Positions 17,453 to 20,699 of a stretch of 20,699 nt of DNA are shown here, piece by piece (position 1 is the first letter of the stretch; the number at the start of each line of letters is the position of its first letter). Where the stretch lies: assembly GCA_030429325.1 (NCBI GenBank), contig JAUICT010000003.1:1-20699 (forward strand). Direction: 5' to 3'. The stretch is from Bacteroidia bacterium (lineage in GTDB: Bacteria; Bacteroidota; Bacteroidia; Flavobacteriales; Flavobacteriaceae). The notes under the pieces are model-generated. The model had not been told where the DNA came from. It saw only the letters and a list, made by a program, of their open reading frames with translations, and did not search any database. The translations under genes were made by a program, and so were the position numbers.

Positions 17453-17508
17453 CAAAGCAATTTACGAATGTTTATCTGTGGCCACACTACATCTAACCCA
17501 TTTGAATC

Positions 17509-18285
17509 TTACCCCAGAACACTGTTCTTGGGTCTTTTTGCGAAAGTACGATAATTCCTATCCACTTCAAGTCTCACTTTGTCACTCAAACCATTCTCTT
17601 TGAGGATTTCCTGTGCAAAGCTGTACCATGTCATCGGAACCTTATCAGTACAATGATAGGTTCCAAATGGTAAGTTCCCTTCAATAATTTGATTAAGGAT
17701 GAACTTCCCCAATGTTTCGGTATTGGTAGGGCATCCTCTCTGATCATCTGTAACGTACAGATCAATCCCTTCATTAGCCCTTTGCACTATTGTGCGATAG
17801 AAATTATGCCCATACTTTTTACTGTACAGCCACGATGTTCTAATAATGTAGTGGTCGGATAAGATATCTCGAATATATTCTTCTCCCTTTAGTTTGGACA
17901 GGCCATAAACATTAATGGGATTGGGTTCATCCTCTACTGTGTAAGAACCTTCCTTTTCTCCGTCAAAAACATAGTCCGTTGAAATGTGGATCAATGTGGT
18001 TTTACCTTTGACACAAGCCATAGCTATATTTTTGGCGGCTTCCGTATTAACTTGATATGCGGCTTCCGGGGTCTTCTCAGCTTGCTCAACATTGGTATAG
18101 GCGGCACAATTAATGCAATAGTCGTATGTATTGCTTTCGAACAACTCAAACACCGCCAAGCCATCGGTAATATCAAGATCCCTAGCTGTCTTAAACTCGA
18201 ACTGAACATTTTTAAGGTTAGGGGAAAACTCTTGTAGTGTCTGTCCCAATTGTCCTCCTGCTCCTGTTACAATTACCCTGACCAT
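17509..18285 (-). CDS. rmlD: dTDP-4-dehydrorhamnose reductase, short at the C-terminus
   Basis: A 258-residue extended short-chain dehydrogenase that reduces dTDP-4-keto-rhamnose to dTDP-L-rhamnose, the last step of the pathway. Motifs are VTGAGGQLGQTL (6-17), CINCAAYTNVEQAE (57-70), ISTDYVFDG (101-109), the catalytic Y127-x3-K131 in YGLSK, RTSWLYS (149-155) and the late conserved RPKNSVL (251-257). The frame stops one residue after this last motif, whereas family members normally carry some 25-35 more residues that form a C-terminal helix. The 53 bases to the stop codon's downstream neighbour show no matching continuation in the other two frames. It may still work, as the Rossmann core and active site are intact. 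Gene order D-B-A-C differs from the common B-A-D-C. Confidence 0.9.
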   Translation of the reverse strand: MVRVIVTGAGGQLGQTLQEFSPNLKNVQFEFKTARDLDITDGLAVFELFESNTYDYCINCAAYTNVEQAEKTPEAAYQVNTEAAKNIAMACVKGKTTLIHISTDYVFDGEKEGSYTVEDEPNPINVYGLSKLKGEEYIRDILSDHYIIRTSWLYSKKYGHNFYRTIVQRANEGIDLYVTDDQRGCPTNTETLGKFILNQIIEGNLPFGTYHCTDKVPMTWYSFAQEILKENGLSDKVRLEVDRNYRTFAKRPKNSVLG

Positions 18286-18341
18286 TTAAGTTATATAGAT
18301 TCCAGTTATTGCAGAAATTGGTCGGCACTACCCCTAAATGG

Positions 18342-19391
18342 CTAGTTCTTTTTGTAAGTTCTTAGAAACTTGTTCAAGTTTATAATTCCCAAGACCGCCA
18401 GCATTGCAACAAGAAGAAGAATGGGCAATTTAAATTTATAACTGTTCCAAATACCTTTCATTTCTACTCCCCTAGTTGGAAAGTCGCTGATTACATTTAT
18501 TATGGTAGATTTGTTCGCCCTTTCTTCATTGAGTTCTACTAGCTTCTCTTTGAGAACATCTTTCTCTTGTACCAAAGCCAATTCCCTGTTTTTGGATTCA
18601 CCTCCTTCCGCTAGACTAATGTTCGTTCCTTGCATGGGTTTATCCGCTTCTTTAACCAAAACAGTTCTGTAGAGGCTTTGTAAAGAATCAATTTCAATAA
18701 GTTGTTGTTTGTATATTTCTTCTTGTAGCTTTAAGTTTTCGTCATTTATCTTCTTTTGAAGCTTGAAGTAATCGTTGACAGAAATGGAATTTATTATTGC
18801 CGGTTGCATCTTTTTGGCCACTCTATTATCGGTGCTTATTACTGATATTTGGTGAAACCTAGCATCTAACGAATTAAAGTTTTTAAGATAGTTTTCAAAA
18901 TCGATGGTCTTAATGGTTGTACTATCCAATTCCTTGATAAACTCATCAAAGAGCTTAATTTTTTGGTTTTCATCCGAATAGGAATCCGCGAATATTTCCT
19001 TTATACTGGCCGCTTCACGCTCCGTAATGTTCAATGCTGTGGCAAGGGCCGACGAATCTTGGGCCATGGCCAAGTCATTATAAAAATCCAAGTTATTGTA
19101 CAATTGTTGAACACTGTTAAAATTAGGCTCAACAACCATTTTGGAAACATACTTTTCGGGTGTAATGGTGTCCAAAAAATATCCGGCAACACCTCCAAGG
19201 ACCAAAGTAGTTCCAAGGATAATAAAATGCTTCTGCAAAAAGAGAAGGAACAACATCAACAAATGAAAAAGCCCCTTAAAAATGTTTCCTATAAAATTGA
19301 AGAATTTTTGGAAACCCCTTCCGATTATCTGAAACAGCTGTCCCAAGTCTATTTCATCTGAAGTGTTCTGATTTGCTGGTTGGTCCGCCAT
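18342..19391 (-). CDS. Wzz-like chain-length/polysaccharide co-polymerase-like membrane protein
   Basis: A 349-residue protein with the Wzz-like plan. There is a cytoplasmic N-terminus, a long hydrophobic region (about 40-75, possibly two segments), a large periplasmic part over about 76-320, a C-terminal membrane helix at about 323-341, and a short basic tail. The periplasmic part has a predicted coiled-coil stretch rich in Lys, Glu and Leu at about 205-300. There is no tyrosine-kinase domain. Such proteins set the length of Wzy-made polymers, often as oligomers. Sequence similarity to textbook Wzz seems weak and I assign it by topology and place. The ATG is one base after the stop of the upstream gene, so the two are probably coupled. 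The rmlD gene follows after 56 bases. Confidence 0.65.
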   Translation of the reverse strand: MADQPANQNTSDEIDLGQLFQIIGRGFQKFFNFIGNIFKGLFHLLMLFLLFLQKHFIILGTTLVLGGVAGYFLDTITPEKYVSKMVVEPNFNSVQQLYNNLDFYNDLAMAQDSSALATALNITEREAASIKEIFADSYSDENQKIKLFDEFIKELDSTTIKTIDFENYLKNFNSLDARFHQISVISTDNRVAKKMQPAIINSISVNDYFKLQKKINDENLKLQEEIYKQQLIEIDSLQSLYRTVLVKEADKPMQGTNISLAEGGESKNRELALVQEKDVLKEKLVELNEERANKSTIINVISDFPTRGVEMKGIWNSYKFKLPILLLVAMLAVLGIINLNKFLRTYKKN

Positions 19392-19392
19392 G

Positions 19393-20699
19393 TTATGAAT
19401 TGAATATTTGTTTTAAAATCCTGTCCGTTATTAAATAGGTGGGTTTTACCCCTGTTGTTCCCAATCCCCCTGAGGCCAATGTACTTCCGGTCTCCAATGG
19501 GTTGTCCGATGCATAATAGGCGTATCTTACCTTTACGTCTTTTTTAATGCTCTTCCGAATCTTTGAGGCAGACTGTACCGCTTTCTGATAGTGCACCCCT
19601 TCCATTTCCAATCCTATCACGTTCCATGTGGATTCGTGAAAAAATCGAAGGATGTCCTTGTTTTGTAACGATGTGCCCAGAACCGTTACCATGGCACCTT
19701 CCAAAACCTTCAGTCCATTCCCTTCAAAATCCGAGGCGCACAGTTCATTATGAAACGGATAATTGTCCGCTGTCCCTTCAAAAATATGTGCCGATGGAAT
19801 CATTAAATCTCCCTTGCCCCCTTCCAAAATACCTGCTTTACCCATGATGGAAACGGAGTCTACGTTTAAAAAATACTTCTGGTCTCCTTCCTCCAAAGGT
19901 TTCAAAAGTTCATCTATGGTTTCATAGGCCTGTTCGCCAAAGGCATAGTCCATCACAAATATAACGGGTTTTTGTTCTTCAGAAACACCCTTGGGCAAAT
20001 CATAGCAGCACTTATCTTTACCGAACTTGGCCGTATCAAAAATCTGTACGTCTATATTGGCACCAGACTCATCATCCAAAAAAATCATCCCATTCTTCTC
20101 GGCAACGGACTTTACCCTTTTATTCAGATTCTTGTTCTTGGCAGCGCTCAAAGCTTCAAAAACTTCCAAAGAGTTTGCGTTGGGAAATTCCTTTGCCAAG
20201 GTTTTTTTGGCAAAAAGTGAATTCATGACACTGTGCATATTGGCACTGATAATATGAATGGGACGTGACAATAAATTGTTCTCCTTTAGCGTACGCTTTA
20301 TTTTATAGGCCCACCGTTCTCCGTGTATGTGATGGCCCAATCGTTCCCTAAGCAATGGACTAAACGTTATGGTCCTTTTGTTCCCTGTAGTCTCTTCCTC
20401 AATGGCCAGTTTGCCCAACCAGTAGATAACGTTCAGGAACTGGTCTGGATTCTCTGGGGTGCACAATTTGTTGTGAATAGCGACAACCTCATCAAAAGTC
20501 CTTCCCAAAATATTGGCGGCATGGATCAATGCCACTTCTCTTTCATCATCTCCTTTTTCCTCGCTCAACACAAAATCGGTAAGCTTGTCCCAATCCCTAA
20601 TGGTGGCATTCCCTTCATCAACCAATACCCGTTTACTTATTTTACCAGACTCAATGAACAAAAAGGTAAGGTGTGTCAAAATATCATATATGTCACTGC
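19393..20699 (-). CDS. DUF6909-like / nucleoside-phosphorylase-like protein (5' end beyond window)
   Basis: At least 435 codons are open to the right edge, with no ATG near the edge. The codons above the TTG at 20677-20679 (reading SDIYDI before LTHLTFLF) look coding, so I treat the gene as truncated by the window. The C-terminal half has nucleoside-phosphorylase-like signs: GGKGDLMIPSAHIFEGTAD (about 287-305 counted from the TTG), VLGTSLQNKD (333-342), the ribose-site-like GLEMEGVHY (356-364) and YYASDNPLETG (388-398), whose SD recalls the base-binding Asp. The whole resembles DUF6909 proteins of Flavobacteriia, which I recall as conserved and uncharacterised. There is no signal peptide in the visible part, so it is likely cytosolic. 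It precedes the Wzz-like gene by one base. Function in this locus is unknown. Confidence 0.7.
   Translation of the reverse strand, partial: SDIYDILTHLTFLFIESGKISKRVLVDEGNATIRDWDKLTDFVLSEEKGDDEREVALIHAANILGRTFDEVVAIHNKLCTPENPDQFLNVIYWLGKLAIEEETTGNKRTITFSPLLRERLGHHIHGERWAYKIKRTLKENNLLSRPIHIISANMHSVMNSLFAKKTLAKEFPNANSLEVFEALSAAKNKNLNKRVKSVAEKNGMIFLDDESGANIDVQIFDTAKFGKDKCCYDLPKGVSEEQKPVIFVMDYAFGEQAYETIDELLKPLEEGDQKYFLNVDSVSIMGKAGILEGGKGDLMIPSAHIFEGTADNYPFHNELCASDFEGNGLKVLEGAMVTVLGTSLQNKDILRFFHESTWNVIGLEMEGVHYQKAVQSASKIRKSIKKDVKVRYAYYASDNPLETGSTLASGGLGTTGVKPTYLITDRILKQIFNS

Noticed and set aside
17453..17455. TTG as the start of rmlB.
   Set aside because: The adjacent ATG at 17450-17452 is a stronger start and changes the protein by only one residue.
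20677..20679. TTG as the true start of the DUF6909-like gene.
   Set aside because: The frame stays open to the window edge with plausible coding residues, and the family as I recall it has a longer N-terminus.
1..20699. Signs of mobile elements, CRISPR repeats, tRNA or att sites.
   Set aside because: No transposase or integrase genes, no regularly spaced repeats and no tRNA-like folds were seen; genes are contiguous on one strand.

Overview
The window is one long, densely packed polysaccharide-assembly operon. All 16 genes that I support lie on the minus strand and read from the right edge to the left edge, and both edges cut through a gene. The organism looks like a marine-type Flavobacteriaceae (Bacteroidota). 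The evidence is AT-rich coding sequence, weak or absent Shine-Dalgarno sequences, flavobacterial sequence character in the Rml and Wec proteins, and a DUF6909-like protein at the right edge. I cannot name a genus. No rRNA, tRNA, CRISPR array, insertion sequence, integrase or convincing terminator was seen, and the longest non-coding gap is 133 bases.

Right end (about 18.3-20.7 kb, transcribed first in this window): a partial nucleoside-phosphorylase-like protein, then a Wzz-like membrane protein with terminal membrane segments and a coiled-coil periplasmic part. Next (12.5-18.3 kb) is a sugar-nucleotide block. RmlD, RmlB, RmlA and RmlC make dTDP-L-rhamnose. WecB and WecC convert UDP-GlcNAc to UDP-ManNAc and then UDP-ManNAcA. 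The RmlD reading frame stops unusually early.

Middle (7.2-12.6 kb): a probable polymer O-acylation module. It has a small lipoprotein of no recognised family, an AlgI/DltB-type MBOAT acyltransferase, and two tandem, clearly paralogous membrane-anchored SGNH-like proteins. Each of the two carries a beta-sandwich (CBM-like) domain inserted inside the SGNH fold.

Left part (0-7.3 kb): a fused MDR dehydrogenase/Gfo-Idh-MocA oxidoreductase, a heparinase II/III-like protein without a signal peptide, a Wzx-like flippase, a GT4-like glycosyltransferase, and the first 149 codons of an O-antigen polymerase/ligase-like membrane protein that leaves the window.

Working model (inference): the locus builds a Wzx/Wzy-type surface polysaccharide containing rhamnose and an N-acetyl-mannosaminuronic acid. 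The polymer is O-acylated in the periplasm and acted on by a lyase- or epimerase-like enzyme. The combination recalls alginate systems (AlgI, AlgJ/AlgX, AlgL) but sits on a Wzx/Wzy backbone. No initiating phosphosugar transferase, Wza or Wzc, and only one glycosyltransferase, lie in the window, so the locus must continue beyond it.
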